From Cytophagales bacterium (GTDB lineage Bacteria > Bacteroidota > Bacteroidia > Cytophagales > Cyclobacteriaceae), in NCBI GenBank assembly GCA_022360015.1, contig JAKSDQ010000152.1, positions 62,001 to 126,000 of the forward strand: a stretch of DNA of 64,000 nt, given 5' to 3'. The notes under the pieces are model-generated. The model was not told the DNA's origin and did not search any database. It saw nothing but the letters and a program-made list of their open reading frames with translations. Made by a program: the position numbers and the translations under genes. Of the stretch, positions 53,196 to 62,614 are shown piece by piece (the first letter of the stretch is position 1; each line of letters starts with the position of its first letter).

Positions 53196-54194
53196 ATGGA
53201 AGAACCAATAATGGCCGGAAGCCAGGATCTGAAAAAGGAATACCAGGACAAAATCAAACAGGTATTTAAGGAGGTAGGCAAAATTGTTGTAGGGCAGGAG
53301 TATATGATTAACCGTTTGCTGGTAGGGTTATTTACCCAGGGACATATTCTATTGGAGGGTGTGCCAGGGTTAGCCAAAACTTTAACGGTAAATACCCTGG
53401 CTAAGGTGCTGCATCTTGATTTTCACCGCCTGCAATTCACACCTGATCTGCTGCCGGCAGACCTTATCGGTACTATGATTTATAACCAGAAACTGTCCCA
53501 GTTCGAAGTTAAAAAAGGGCCGATCTTTGCCAACATGATTCTGGCTGATGAGGTTAACCGGTCACCGGCCAAGGTGCAATCGGCCTTGCTGGAAGCCATG
53601 CAGGAAAAACAGGTAACCATTGGGGAAACCACCTATCAGCTTGACCGGCCCTTTTTGGTAATGGCTACGCAGAACCCTGTTGACCAGGAGGGTACCTATC
53701 CTTTGCCGGAAGCGCAGGTAGACCGTTTTATGCTGAAAGTACACGTTGATTATCCTTCAAAAGATGAAGAGTTGGAAGTAATGCGACGAATGTCAGATAT
53801 GAGCTTTAGCGGAGAGGCCGGGACCATTTTATCCAAAGATGATATTTTTGCTATCAGGCAGGAAATCAACCGTGTCAGCATCTCTGAATCTCTTGAGAAA
53901 TATATCATTGAAATGGTGTTCGCCTCCAGAAAACCAATGGATTATGGTATGAATCACGAGGCCAGCTTTATTCAATTCGGGGCCTCTCCCAGGGCGAGTA
54001 TCAATTTGAATCTGGCGGCCAAAGCGATAGCCTTTTTTGATGAGAGGGATTATGTTTTGCCGGAAGACATTAAAGAAGTGGCCCCCGATGTACTAAATCA
54101 CCGGATAATACTTAATTACGAGGCTGAAGCAGATGGTATCACTACCCACGATATCATTGAATCACTTTTGAAAAAAATACCTATTAATGCGTAA
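53196..54194 (+). CDS. MoxR-family AAA+ ATPase
   Basis: A 332-residue AAA+ protein of the MoxR branch. Walker A (HILLEGVPGLAKTLTVNTLA), Walker B (MILADEVNRSPAKVQSALLEAMQEKQVTIG) and sensor 1 (FLVMATQNPVDQEGTYPLPEAQVDRF) are clear. MoxR proteins act as chaperones for assembly or activation of other complexes, usually with a DUF58/VWA partner encoded downstream. Here the next gene is an unrelated lipoprotein, after a terminator, so the expected bat-type operon is absent. The partner may be elsewhere. Confidence 0.92.
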   Translation: MEEPIMAGSQDLKKEYQDKIKQVFKEVGKIVVGQEYMINRLLVGLFTQGHILLEGVPGLAKTLTVNTLAKVLHLDFHRLQFTPDLLPADLIGTMIYNQKLSQFEVKKGPIFANMILADEVNRSPAKVQSALLEAMQEKQVTIGETTYQLDRPFLVMATQNPVDQEGTYPLPEAQVDRFMLKVHVDYPSKDEELEVMRRMSDMSFSGEAGTILSKDDIFAIRQEINRVSISESLEKYIIEMVFASRKPMDYGMNHEASFIQFGASPRASINLNLAAKAIAFFDERDYVLPEDIKEVAPDVLNHRIILNYEAEADGITTHDIIESLLKKIPINA

Positions 54195-54235
54195 TATCAA
54201 AGGCGTAGTAACACAATTCCAACATAAAATATAAC

Positions 54236-54260
54236 AGAAGCCCCAGGGCTTCTTTTTTTT
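54236..54260 (+). terminator. Intrinsic terminator after moxR
   Basis: AGAAGCC-CCAG-GGCTTCT followed by eight T, 42 bases after the moxR stop. It separates moxR from the lipoprotein gene. Confidence 0.88.
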
Positions 54261-54404
54261 GCGTAATGTTAAATTTATGTTATTTCTGAAATTTTGGCTT
54301 CACATATCTTTAACATATTGTTAACAATTCCGAGACCACCCCTTAATATTCAATCTACAACTTTGTACCGCAATTTTATCATTTAACTAAATCCATTTCT
54401 TGGC

Positions 54405-56468
54405 ATGAAAAAATTATCTTATTTACTAGGTTTATTGGGGCTCGCGGGCATGCTTTTCATAGCTTCGTGTAGTGACGATGACGACGATCCGCCACCTGCT
54501 GCTCCAACCGTCAGCGACCCTTCTGATGTAACTGTACAGATCGGTACAAGTGTTGACATAACTTTCAGTATCCAAGCGCCAGGCGGTTTTCAATCAGCTT
54601 CAGCAACTCCGGCCGGTGCCACTGTATCGAGTTCCCCTGTCGCGGGAGCATTAACGGGTAATGTGGTGGTAACTTTTACCGCAGGAACGTCCGCAGGCAC
54701 TGAAAATGTGCAGCTTACGGTGACCGACCAAAACAATAGGACAGGCACTGGCTCTGTAACTGTAACCATCTCTGAAAGTGCGGTACCAACCATCGCGGAT
54801 ATTCCCCCCACGGCTAACGTTGAAGCGGGTGATGTCTTAGGTCCGGTAACAGCCTCATTAGGCGCAGATGATGGATTGGCATCTTTAACAATCACTAAAA
54901 ATGGAGAACCCTTCGGTGATGTAATCAACTACTCCGGGGAAACTTCAACCACACAGGAATTTTCTTACACACCTACTCCGTTAGAGGCAGGTACTGAAAT
55001 TACCTTTGAATTTACAGTAGAGGACAGTGATGGTCAGAAAGCTTCTGCCACACACGTACTGACAGTGGACTTCACCACTATTACTGACAATGATCTCGGA
55101 ACGGCTGTTTACGATTGGGTAAACACCAGGGCCTACTTAGTAGATGGACTTGTATTTTTGGAATCAGGAGGCAGATTAAACATTCAAGAGGGTACAATCA
55201 TCAAATTTGTACAAACGCCTACCGACGCAGGCGATAATACTTCGGCATTATTTATCACTGCCGGTGCGCAGATATTTGCAGAAGGCACAGCAACAGATCC
55301 TATCATTTTCACTGCTGAGAATGATGATTTTGAGGAAGGTGTCTTACTACCCACTGATAACGAGCAATGGGGCGGGTTGATTATCTTGGGCAACGCACCG
55401 GCCGAAAGAGGGGGTGCTACCTCCGGCATTCAAATCGAAGGTATTGACTCAGGGGAGCCCAGAGGGGCATACGGTGGAAATAATGCCGCCGATAATTCTG
55501 GCATTTTAAGATACGTATCTATCAGGTATTCCGGTGTAGGTTTTGAGCCTGGAAACGAATTACAAGGATTGACCCTCGGTGGTGTTGGTAATGGAACAAC
55601 CATTGAATTCATCGATGTATTTTCAAGTGCCGATGATGGTGTTGAAATATTTGGAGGCACTGTAAACATCAAGTATGTTAGTGTGGCTTTCTCAACCGAC
55701 GATGATTTTGATTTTGACTTAGGCTGGAGAGGTAACGGGCAATTCTTATTCTCCCTGATGTTACCCGGAACTTCCAGCGATGCCTACGACCACTCCGGTG
55801 AGTGGGATGGTGCTTCTCCTGATGATGCCACTTTGTTTAGCGCACCGAATATCTCAAACTGGACAGCTATTGGACCCGGCCAGGCCATTCCGGCTGGTGG
55901 AAGAGACAGGGCGCTCTTGTTAAGAGAAAACTTTGCGGGCAAGGTAATGAACTCAATTTTTGAGGATTACCCTGGCCAGGCCATTACCGTGGAGGATCTT
56001 AAATCAGAATCAGTTCCCCAAAGCGGCACCTTTGATGTTGATGATACGAATGATTCCTATGCAAATATCGGTACACCGAAAGGAATTTTTCAGTTGGAGA
56101 TTCTGAGTAATACCTGGGCGCAATTTGCCGGTTATGATGCAGGACAAGGTGTATCATCGATGGTAAAGCCACATAGTGAAAGGAATGATGTCGGCGATCT
56201 GCTTTACAGTGGCGAAATTGCTGATGTTGTGGCTGAGCTTACCAACAACAATAACAAAGTAGAGACTTCTGCGGTTTTAAGGGGCATTTCGAGAACAGCC
56301 GATGGTGGTTTGGATCCTCGTCCTGCCTCTGCCGACTCAGACGTAACCGATCCGACAACCCATGGAATGGAAGCTGTAATGTACAGAGGTGCATTTGATC
56401 CCTCTAAAGCCGATACCTGGTTATCAGGATGGTCTACACTGGCTAAATTCGGTTACCTGGGTAACTAG
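54405..56468 (+). CDS. Surface lipoprotein with Ig-like domains and beta-helix region
   Basis: A 687-residue lipoprotein. The lipobox ends IASC (cysteine near residue 22) and is followed by SDDDDD, an acidic run like the lipoprotein export signal that sends Bacteroidota lipoproteins to the cell surface. Two Ig-like domains follow (about 35-125 and 130-225). The central and C-terminal parts resemble a right-handed beta helix (GGRLNIQEGTIIKF, AGAQIFAEGTATDPIIF, WGGLIILGNAP, NSGILRYVSIRYSG). The ligand is unknown. It is followed by a terminator and, 197 bases on, by a TonB-dependent receptor. A functional pairing is inferred. It is not a SusD homologue. Confidence 0.82.
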   Translation: MKKLSYLLGLLGLAGMLFIASCSDDDDDPPPAAPTVSDPSDVTVQIGTSVDITFSIQAPGGFQSASATPAGATVSSSPVAGALTGNVVVTFTAGTSAGTENVQLTVTDQNNRTGTGSVTVTISESAVPTIADIPPTANVEAGDVLGPVTASLGADDGLASLTITKNGEPFGDVINYSGETSTTQEFSYTPTPLEAGTEITFEFTVEDSDGQKASATHVLTVDFTTITDNDLGTAVYDWVNTRAYLVDGLVFLESGGRLNIQEGTIIKFVQTPTDAGDNTSALFITAGAQIFAEGTATDPIIFTAENDDFEEGVLLPTDNEQWGGLIILGNAPAERGGATSGIQIEGIDSGEPRGAYGGNNAADNSGILRYVSIRYSGVGFEPGNELQGLTLGGVGNGTTIEFIDVFSSADDGVEIFGGTVNIKYVSVAFSTDDDFDFDLGWRGNGQFLFSLMLPGTSSDAYDHSGEWDGASPDDATLFSAPNISNWTAIGPGQAIPAGGRDRALLLRENFAGKVMNSIFEDYPGQAITVEDLKSESVPQSGTFDVDDTNDSYANIGTPKGIFQLEILSNTWAQFAGYDAGQGVSSMVKPHSERNDVGDLLYSGEIADVVAELTNNNNKVETSAVLRGISRTADGGLDPRPASADSDVTDPTTHGMEAVMYRGAFDPSKADTWLSGWSTLAKFGYLGN

Positions 56469-56514
56469 GCGAAAATACTATTACTAAGATTGTAGGAACC
56501 AATCTTATAAAGCT

Positions 56515-56545
56515 CCGGAGCTTTCAGGCTCCGGGGTTTTCTTTT
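56515..56545 (+). terminator. Intrinsic terminator after the beta-helix lipoprotein
   Basis: CCGGAGC-TTTCAG-GCTCCGG followed by GG, then TTTT, C and TTTT. It starts 46 bases after the stop codon. Confidence 0.8.
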
Positions 56546-56633
56546 ATATCAACGAGCTTACACCTGAGTCCTTTCCTATAATTTCTTAACACAAAGTTCA
56601 CATTGCATTAATTAATGGTTAATATTTTAAAGT

Positions 56634-56641
56634 TAGCTTTG
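56634..56641 (+). promoter_or_regulatory. Possible -7 box of the TonB-receptor gene
   Basis: TAGCTTTG fits TANNTTTG, 23 bases before the ATG at 56665. The nearest TTG (56603-56605) is 28 bases upstream, too far for the standard spacing. Confidence 0.35.
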
Positions 56642-56664
56642 CGGACATTTTACTAATCAGAGAC

Positions 56665-59568
56665 ATGTTAAAAAAAATTACTATTAGCTTTGCTATCTTT
56701 CTTGGGCTGGCAAATATGGCTATGGCTCAAGAGGGTTCTTTATCCGGCAAAATTGTTGATCAGGAGACCGGTGAGGAGTTAATCGGTGCAACTGCCTTTA
56801 TACCTTCAACAGGACAAGGGTCGGTTACGGATATCTATGGCAACTATCAAATCAAAGGAATTGCTCCCGGTAGTTACACCCTGGAAATCTCCTATGTTTC
56901 TTATCAGAAACAAATCATTCAAAATGTGCAAATTATTGATGGAAAGAATACGGTGATTAATGTTACGTTAGCGCTTGAAACCGACCAGTTACAAGAGGTC
57001 GTGATTACTGCAGAAAGAATAAATAACAACGAGATAGCCTTGCTTTCCCTCCAGAAAAAATCCTTTGCTGTGCAAGATGGAATATCTTCTGAAGAAATAG
57101 GCCGTTTGGGGGTCTCAAATGCAGCCGAATCGGTAAGACAGGTGACAGGCGCCTCTATCGAAGAAGGAAAATATGTGGTAATGAGAGGGTTAGGTGACCG
57201 GTATTCGGTTACTCAAATGAACGGTGTTGCCTTGCCAAGCACCGATCCGTATCGAAATAGCTCAAATATGGATCTCATTCCCTCCAACATGATTGAAAAT
57301 CTGGTAACTGTTAAAACGTTTACGCCAGACCAGCCTGGAAATTTTACCGGAGGAAAAGTGGATGTTACTACCAAGTCTATGCCCGATGAATTTTATTTCA
57401 ATTTTGGGTTATCGACCACTTACAATACCCAGGCTTCGTTGAGGGATGGATTTTTCACCGATGCCGCAGAGGGGCAGTTAGACTGGTTGGGATATGATGA
57501 TGGCACGCGCGATATTCCGGGGGTAGTAAGACGAACAGACATGCGCGGCTTTAATGATCAGGCCATTGCCGGTAGGGATCCGGACAACCTTCTGGAAAGG
57601 GATCTGGTAAATCGAACTGCTAAATCGTTTGATAACCCATTTGTCCCTGACCAGATAACGGCTCCCTTAAATTATGGCTTTAACCTTTCAACGGGTAATA
57701 GTTCAGAGGTTTTTGGAAAAAGATTTGGTTATAACCTGGGTGTAGTCTTCAATAGAAATTACACTTTTTATGATGATGGTCGAAGTGGATTTTATCAGGA
57801 CAATAACGGAAACCTGAGAACTATCCAGAATTTTAATGAAATCAGAAGCCAAACCAACACCCAGATAGGCGGTCTGCTTGGTTTATCTTTACAATTGTCC
57901 AACAATCATGAGTTGCAATTTACCAGTTTATACAATCACGATGGTCAGTCGGCTTTTCAGAGAAATGTCGGATTCTGGTTACAAACGTCTTATGACCAAT
58001 TTGATACCAGGGGGGTCCTTTGGATGGAAAGAGGATTGCTGAATAACCAGCTATCGGGTAAACATTATATCGATAAGCATATACCCATCAAAATCGACTG
58101 GTTGGCAGGCTATGTTTTGTCCAATCAGAAAGAACCCGATTCCAGAATATTTGCATTCGGCGGCAATTTTCAGGAAGATGGCACCTTAAGTTTTATTCTT
58201 AATCAATCTGAAATAGGTATTCTCCCCACTCAGTTTTACAGGGATTTGGAAGACGCCCAGATCAATGGAAAAATTGACGTAGTACTGGAACTGTCAAAGG
58301 AAAATGATAACCAGATAAAATTCGGAGGTCTTTATTCCAACAAACAGCGGGATTTTTCGGAGAATTTTTACAGCCTGATTCAGCAGATTGAAAACAGGTT
58401 AAATCCGGATTACTTCAACTTTGGTGAAATTCAAAATGAAAGCGAATTGGAAAGGTTTTTTGACCCCTCTAATGCCGGAGTGGTAAATACACCCGAAAGC
58501 ACTGGTACGGGGAGGTTTGGTTTTGGAAATGTTTACACGGACCTTACCCAGTTAAGAAACTCCTATGAAGGAGAAGAAGTTATTACGGCAGGCTATGTCA
58601 TGGGTGTTTATAATTTATCACCAAAATTTAAGTTAATTGGTGGTCTAAGGCTTGAAAATACGGATTTGAGTACCGTGAGTGAGGATTCATCGAGGCCACG
58701 TGGTGATATTTCAACATTAGATCTTTTGCCCTCCTTAAACGGAATGCTTAAATTAAGTGAAAACTCTAATTTCAGGGTAGCTGCCAGCCAGACGATTGCC
58801 AGGCCCAACATGCGGGAAATCTCCCCGTTCGCAGCCACTGCTACTATTGGTTACCCGATTTTTGTGGGTAACCCTGAATTAGACAGAACGTTAATTCAAA
58901 ACTTTGATTTGCGTTATGAAACCTATCCCAGGACAGGGGAGCTTTTTGCTGTAAGTGCTTATTACAAAAATTTCGAAGATCCGATTATATTCCAGCTTAC
59001 GCCCGGAGCCGGTTCCCCTGAAATTGTGCCGGTTAACTCAGAGAATGCCCTGGTGCTAGGTGCCGAGGTGGAATTCCGGAAAAGCCTGGATTTCATTTCA
59101 GAGGCACTCTCCAATTTTAAATTATCAACCAATTTTAGCCTGATTTTCTCTGAAGTAGACAAGGGTGAAGAAGAACTGGCAGCCCTTAGAAATGAACAGG
59201 CACAAGGCAGAAGACTGAATATTGAAGATACAAGACCATTTCAGGGACAGTCACCTTATATTATCAACTTCGCCCTGTCTCATGTCAGTGATGCGCTGCA
59301 ATGGGAAAACACTTTATCGTTTAATATTTTCGGTGAAAGGCTCAGTTATGTGACCGGCGCCCTGGATCCGGATGTCTATGAACAACCCAGACCATCTCTG
59401 AATTTTGTTTCTACAAGGCAGTTGAATGAGCACCTGAATTTGGGAGTCAAAGTCATGAATATTTTGAATATGGAATTCCTGCACGAATATGATTTTAACG
59501 GAGAATTTGTATTCCAGTCCTTCAGAAGAGGAACAAATTTTAATGTGTCTCTGAGTTATAGCCTTTAA
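56665..59568 (+). CDS. TonB-dependent receptor with carboxypeptidase-regulatory-like domain
   Basis: A 967-residue outer-membrane transporter. A signal peptide (about 1-21, ending AMAQ) leads into a carboxypeptidase-regulatory-like domain (about 22-110: GSLSGKIVDQETGEELIGATAF). The TonB plug follows (about 130-245, EEIGRLGVSNAAESVRQVTGASIEEG with VVMRGLGDRYSVTQMNGVALPS). The 22-stranded barrel fills the rest and ends in the aromatic-rich FNVSLSYSL. The absence of a SusD gene argues against a classical polysaccharide-utilisation locus. The preceding lipoprotein may be its substrate-capture partner. Confidence 0.9.
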   Translation: MLKKITISFAIFLGLANMAMAQEGSLSGKIVDQETGEELIGATAFIPSTGQGSVTDIYGNYQIKGIAPGSYTLEISYVSYQKQIIQNVQIIDGKNTVINVTLALETDQLQEVVITAERINNNEIALLSLQKKSFAVQDGISSEEIGRLGVSNAAESVRQVTGASIEEGKYVVMRGLGDRYSVTQMNGVALPSTDPYRNSSNMDLIPSNMIENLVTVKTFTPDQPGNFTGGKVDVTTKSMPDEFYFNFGLSTTYNTQASLRDGFFTDAAEGQLDWLGYDDGTRDIPGVVRRTDMRGFNDQAIAGRDPDNLLERDLVNRTAKSFDNPFVPDQITAPLNYGFNLSTGNSSEVFGKRFGYNLGVVFNRNYTFYDDGRSGFYQDNNGNLRTIQNFNEIRSQTNTQIGGLLGLSLQLSNNHELQFTSLYNHDGQSAFQRNVGFWLQTSYDQFDTRGVLWMERGLLNNQLSGKHYIDKHIPIKIDWLAGYVLSNQKEPDSRIFAFGGNFQEDGTLSFILNQSEIGILPTQFYRDLEDAQINGKIDVVLELSKENDNQIKFGGLYSNKQRDFSENFYSLIQQIENRLNPDYFNFGEIQNESELERFFDPSNAGVVNTPESTGTGRFGFGNVYTDLTQLRNSYEGEEVITAGYVMGVYNLSPKFKLIGGLRLENTDLSTVSEDSSRPRGDISTLDLLPSLNGMLKLSENSNFRVAASQTIARPNMREISPFAATATIGYPIFVGNPELDRTLIQNFDLRYETYPRTGELFAVSAYYKNFEDPIIFQLTPGAGSPEIVPVNSENALVLGAEVEFRKSLDFISEALSNFKLSTNFSLIFSEVDKGEEELAALRNEQAQGRRLNIEDTRPFQGQSPYIINFALSHVSDALQWENTLSFNIFGERLSYVTGALDPDVYEQPRPSLNFVSTRQLNEHLNLGVKVMNILNMEFLHEYDFNGEFVFQSFRRGTNFNVSLSYSL

Positions 59569-59585
59569 GGTTTATAACCGGTATA

Positions 59586-59609
59586 AAAAAGGCCCATCAG
59601 GGCCTTTTT
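59586..59609. terminator. Bidirectional intrinsic terminator
   Basis: AAAAAGGCCC-ATCA-GGGCCTTTTT: a 10-base perfect stem with A- and T-runs on both sides. It lies between the convergent TonB-receptor and permease genes and can serve either. Confidence 0.88.
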
Positions 59610-59611
59610 AT

Positions 59612-62029
59612 TTACTCTTCATGTTTTAATGCTTCAATGGGATTGGTAGAAGCGGCCTTGATGGATTGGTAACCCACAGTCAGCCACGCAATAAAAATAG
59701 CTATGCCACCTCCCCAAAGAAAGGGCCAGAGAGACAACGCGGTCTGGTAGGCAAAGTTTTGTAGCCAGCTTTCCATTACATACCGGGTCAGCACACACCC
59801 TATGACAAAGGAAATAATCACCAGGTAAGTGAAGCCTCTGGTCAATAGCATCAAAATCTGGCTAACAGAAGCGCCCATTACTTTTCTTACACCAATTTCC
59901 TTAAATCGTTGCTCAGCGGTAAATGAAGCAAGCCCAAAAAGTCCCAAGGAAGCAATAATGATAGCAAGCACCGAAAAATATTGAACCAGGCTGGCCAGGC
60001 GGTCTTCATTGTTGTACTGCTCACTGAATCGTTCATTCACCCAATAATGCGTAAATGGAAATCCAGGCCTCAGGTATGACCATTGTTCCTTTAGATAAGC
60101 CAGCGTCTCATCTTGATGGGCAGGATTGATTCTGAGGGCCATGCCCTGGGAACGGCCATTGGAAATCAAAAATACGATTGGGGCTATTTCCTGGTGAAGC
60201 GATTCGAAATGGAAATCTTCCACCACACCGATTACCTTACCCTTCCTTTGCCCGTAATGAAATGCTTTACCAATGGCTTCGTCATCAGAATTCCAGCCAA
60301 TGGCCTTTATGGCCGCTTTATTTAAAATAAATGACTCTGTGGAATCACTCGCCCGATTGATATCAAAATCGCGGCCTGCTGTAAAGGGGACCTCAAAAGA
60401 TCCCAGAAAAGCGTGATCCACATGTACATCGGCTATACGAAACAGAATGGCCTTCATATCGCCATCGATCTCCGCCTTAGCGCCCTGCGAATCAAGCAAT
60501 CTGCCTGATGGAACCCTGCTGGTGATGGACACACTATTGATTCCCGGTTGTTGCAATAACCTGCCCCTGATGGACTCATATTGGTTGTAAATTTCATTGT
60601 TCATCGGCAAGATCAATAGATTGTCTTTGTTGAATCCGAGTGGCTTGGCCCGCATATATTGCAATTGATCTTGTATCACACCTACACTGATTATCAAAAC
60701 AATAGAGATACAGAATTGTACCACAACCAAAACCGAGCGCAGGTTAAAGCCATTTTTGTTTCGCACGTTCTGGCCTTTTAAAATATTGGCCGGGCGGAAC
60801 CTGGACAGGAACAAGGCCGGATAACTGCCTGCCGCTATGCCAACAAACAGTGTAATTCCCCCTAGCAGGTATATGACAAATAAATTGTTGGCGATGGAAA
60901 TCGATAGGTCTTTTTGAACGAAATTGTTAAACCATGGCAGCAGCGATGAAACAATGGCCAGGGCCAATACCAAACTGATGACAGCAAAGAGAACGGATTC
61001 TACAAGAAACTGTCGAATGAGCATGCCTCTGTAGGCACCCATCACTTTTCTTAATCCAACTTCCTTCGCCCTTTTTACCGAGCGGGCAGTGGAGAGGTTC
61101 ATAAAATTGATACAAGCAATAACCAGGATCAAAAAGGCAATGGCTGTGAATGTGTAAACGTAGGCAATATCTCCATTGGCTTCCATCTCCGAATCCAGAT
61201 GGGAGTGTAAATGGATACTTGTGAGGGGCCATAAAGTTAATTGATTGTATTCAGCCGGTTTTCTGCCATTGCCTCCTGGCTGAAGGTGTTTATTCAAAAA
61301 ATCTCCAAGTTGGGCCTGTAAATCCAGGTAATTATAGCCTTCCGGTAACAGTAGATATGTGCCGTAATTATTGCTTCCCCAGTTGTTCATGAGATTTTCC
61401 AGTCCGAAAAAATCTTCTACCGTTTGGAAGGAGCAAAGAAAATCCAGGGTAAAATGTGAATGGTGTGGTACATCCTCCATGACCCCTGTTACTTTCATAT
61501 CCACTCGGTTATCATAATTCAGTACTTTTCCTATAGGGTCGGCGGCACCAAAGTATTTTTCTGCAGTAGATTGGGTAATGACAAGCGAGTTGGGTTCTTT
61601 CAACGCTGTAGCAGGGTCTCCTTTGACCAGTTTCCAGGAAAAGACCTCAAATACATCGTGGTCTGCAAAGAAAAATCTCTCCTCTTCAATCTTGGTTTCC
61701 TTGTAGGTAATCAACGGATCATCGCCTAAAAACCGCACTGCATTAAGGACTATGCCTTCAAAGTCACTTTTCAGCAAAGGCGCAAACGGTGGGGCAACCT
61801 GGCCGAGATGCAGGCTGGTTTCACCATCTATGTTCTTCCAGGCCCGCGAAACTCTTACAATGCGGTCTGACTTTTTATGGTATTTGTCATAGCTTAATTC
61901 ATCTTTGACAAACAATAATATTAAGATACAAGCGGCCATTCCGGTGGAAAGTCCCAAGATATTAATGAAACTGTAGACCTTCTGCGCTAAAATATTCCTG
62001 ATGGCAATTTTGAAGTAGTTTTTAAACAT
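59612..62029 (-). CDS. FtsX/MacB-type ABC transporter permease
   Basis: An 805-residue permease with the MacB/FtsX architecture. It has an N-terminal transmembrane helix (about 20-42), a large periplasmic domain (MacB_PCD, about 45-250), and three helices with the RAKEVGLRKVMGAYRGMLIRQFLVES motif. A second periplasmic domain and a final set of helices with FKEIGVRKVMGASVSQILMLL follow. Duplicated FtsX units of this sort are common in Bacteroidota. No ATPase gene adjoins, so the ATPase partner and the substrate are unknown. MacB-type systems work by mechanotransmission on lipoproteins, peptides or antibiotics. Confidence 0.9.
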   Translation of the reverse strand: MFKNYFKIAIRNILAQKVYSFINILGLSTGMAACILILLFVKDELSYDKYHKKSDRIVRVSRAWKNIDGETSLHLGQVAPPFAPLLKSDFEGIVLNAVRFLGDDPLITYKETKIEEERFFFADHDVFEVFSWKLVKGDPATALKEPNSLVITQSTAEKYFGAADPIGKVLNYDNRVDMKVTGVMEDVPHHSHFTLDFLCSFQTVEDFFGLENLMNNWGSNNYGTYLLLPEGYNYLDLQAQLGDFLNKHLQPGGNGRKPAEYNQLTLWPLTSIHLHSHLDSEMEANGDIAYVYTFTAIAFLILVIACINFMNLSTARSVKRAKEVGLRKVMGAYRGMLIRQFLVESVLFAVISLVLALAIVSSLLPWFNNFVQKDLSISIANNLFVIYLLGGITLFVGIAAGSYPALFLSRFRPANILKGQNVRNKNGFNLRSVLVVVQFCISIVLIISVGVIQDQLQYMRAKPLGFNKDNLLILPMNNEIYNQYESIRGRLLQQPGINSVSITSRVPSGRLLDSQGAKAEIDGDMKAILFRIADVHVDHAFLGSFEVPFTAGRDFDINRASDSTESFILNKAAIKAIGWNSDDEAIGKAFHYGQRKGKVIGVVEDFHFESLHQEIAPIVFLISNGRSQGMALRINPAHQDETLAYLKEQWSYLRPGFPFTHYWVNERFSEQYNNEDRLASLVQYFSVLAIIIASLGLFGLASFTAEQRFKEIGVRKVMGASVSQILMLLTRGFTYLVIISFVIGCVLTRYVMESWLQNFAYQTALSLWPFLWGGGIAIFIAWLTVGYQSIKAASTNPIEALKHEE

Positions 62030-62160
62030 GGTATTTAAGTTTTTGTCCTGACAATTGAAGGTGATGGGTGTAATTGGTTATCACCACTTTTATGGCAACA
62101 CTGGTAAATGCCAGCAGTAATCCATAATTTAACAGAAAAATTAATAGATTCAAAGTCATC

Positions 62161-62349
62161 GTGCCGATGCCACTTCACGCCATTTTGCTTTTGTTAATAA
62201 TCCTTGATTTTTTGTTACTGATTACCGGGCTTTACAAACCCTGGGTTGTATTGTGGTGGATGCCGAGGCAAAACAGGAAACGGGTGCTGCAAATATATGG
62301 TACGATTGGCGCTGTATTAGCGCTGTTGACGTTTTTTCTGGTTTTCTGA
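62161..62349 (+). CDS. Small two-helix membrane protein
   Basis: A 62-residue hydrophobic protein. Two transmembrane helices flank a conserved-looking loop: GLYKPWVVLWWMPRQNRKRVLQIYG. Short Bacteroidota proteins with the same core (YKPW..LWW...NR..VL..YG) exist, so it is probably real. The function is unknown. The start is GTG 62161 or, more likely, ATG 62167 (MPLHAILL). Confidence 0.6.
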   Translation: MPMPLHAILLLLIILDFLLLITGLYKPWVVLWWMPRQNRKRVLQIYGTIGAVLALLTFFLVF

Positions 62350-62425
62350 AATCGCTTTTTCCATTGACACTATCGATAGCACGAGCGCTGCGTTCATTCA
62401 GCTGCGACCGGTAAGGCACCGGCAG

Positions 62426-62569
62426 ACGTGGCTGTTGCACAACTTAAGAATGTGCTTGTATTTTTATTTTACAGGCGAAAATCTTTGTGTCTTTGTGCCT
62501 TCGTGGTGAAAAATGGTGAACCACCAAGACACAAAGAATTTTGTTGAAAACGTTGTGAAACAGCCACGT
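62426..62569. repeat. Nested inverted-repeat element (REP- or MITE-like)
   Basis: Outer arms of 18 bases: 62426-62443 (ACGTGGCTGTTGCACAAC) and 62552-62569 (its reverse complement with one mismatch). Between them are two facing copies of a CTTTGTGTCTT sequence (62481-62510 and 62521-62538), which form an inner hairpin. The left inner arm is similar to 19815-19845. The whole is gene-free. Confidence 0.7.
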
Positions 62570-62614
62570 GACGCTGGCGCCAGTTTGAGGAAACCTGCCC
62601 TGTCTCTTTGTGTC

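Noticed and set aside
62022-62159. 45-codon hydrophobic frame on the minus strand that overlaps the permease start by 8 bases
   Set aside because: Its ATG lies 1 base from the start of the opposite-strand small membrane gene, leaving no room for a promoter, and no family is known. It could be a leader peptide but the evidence is too thin.
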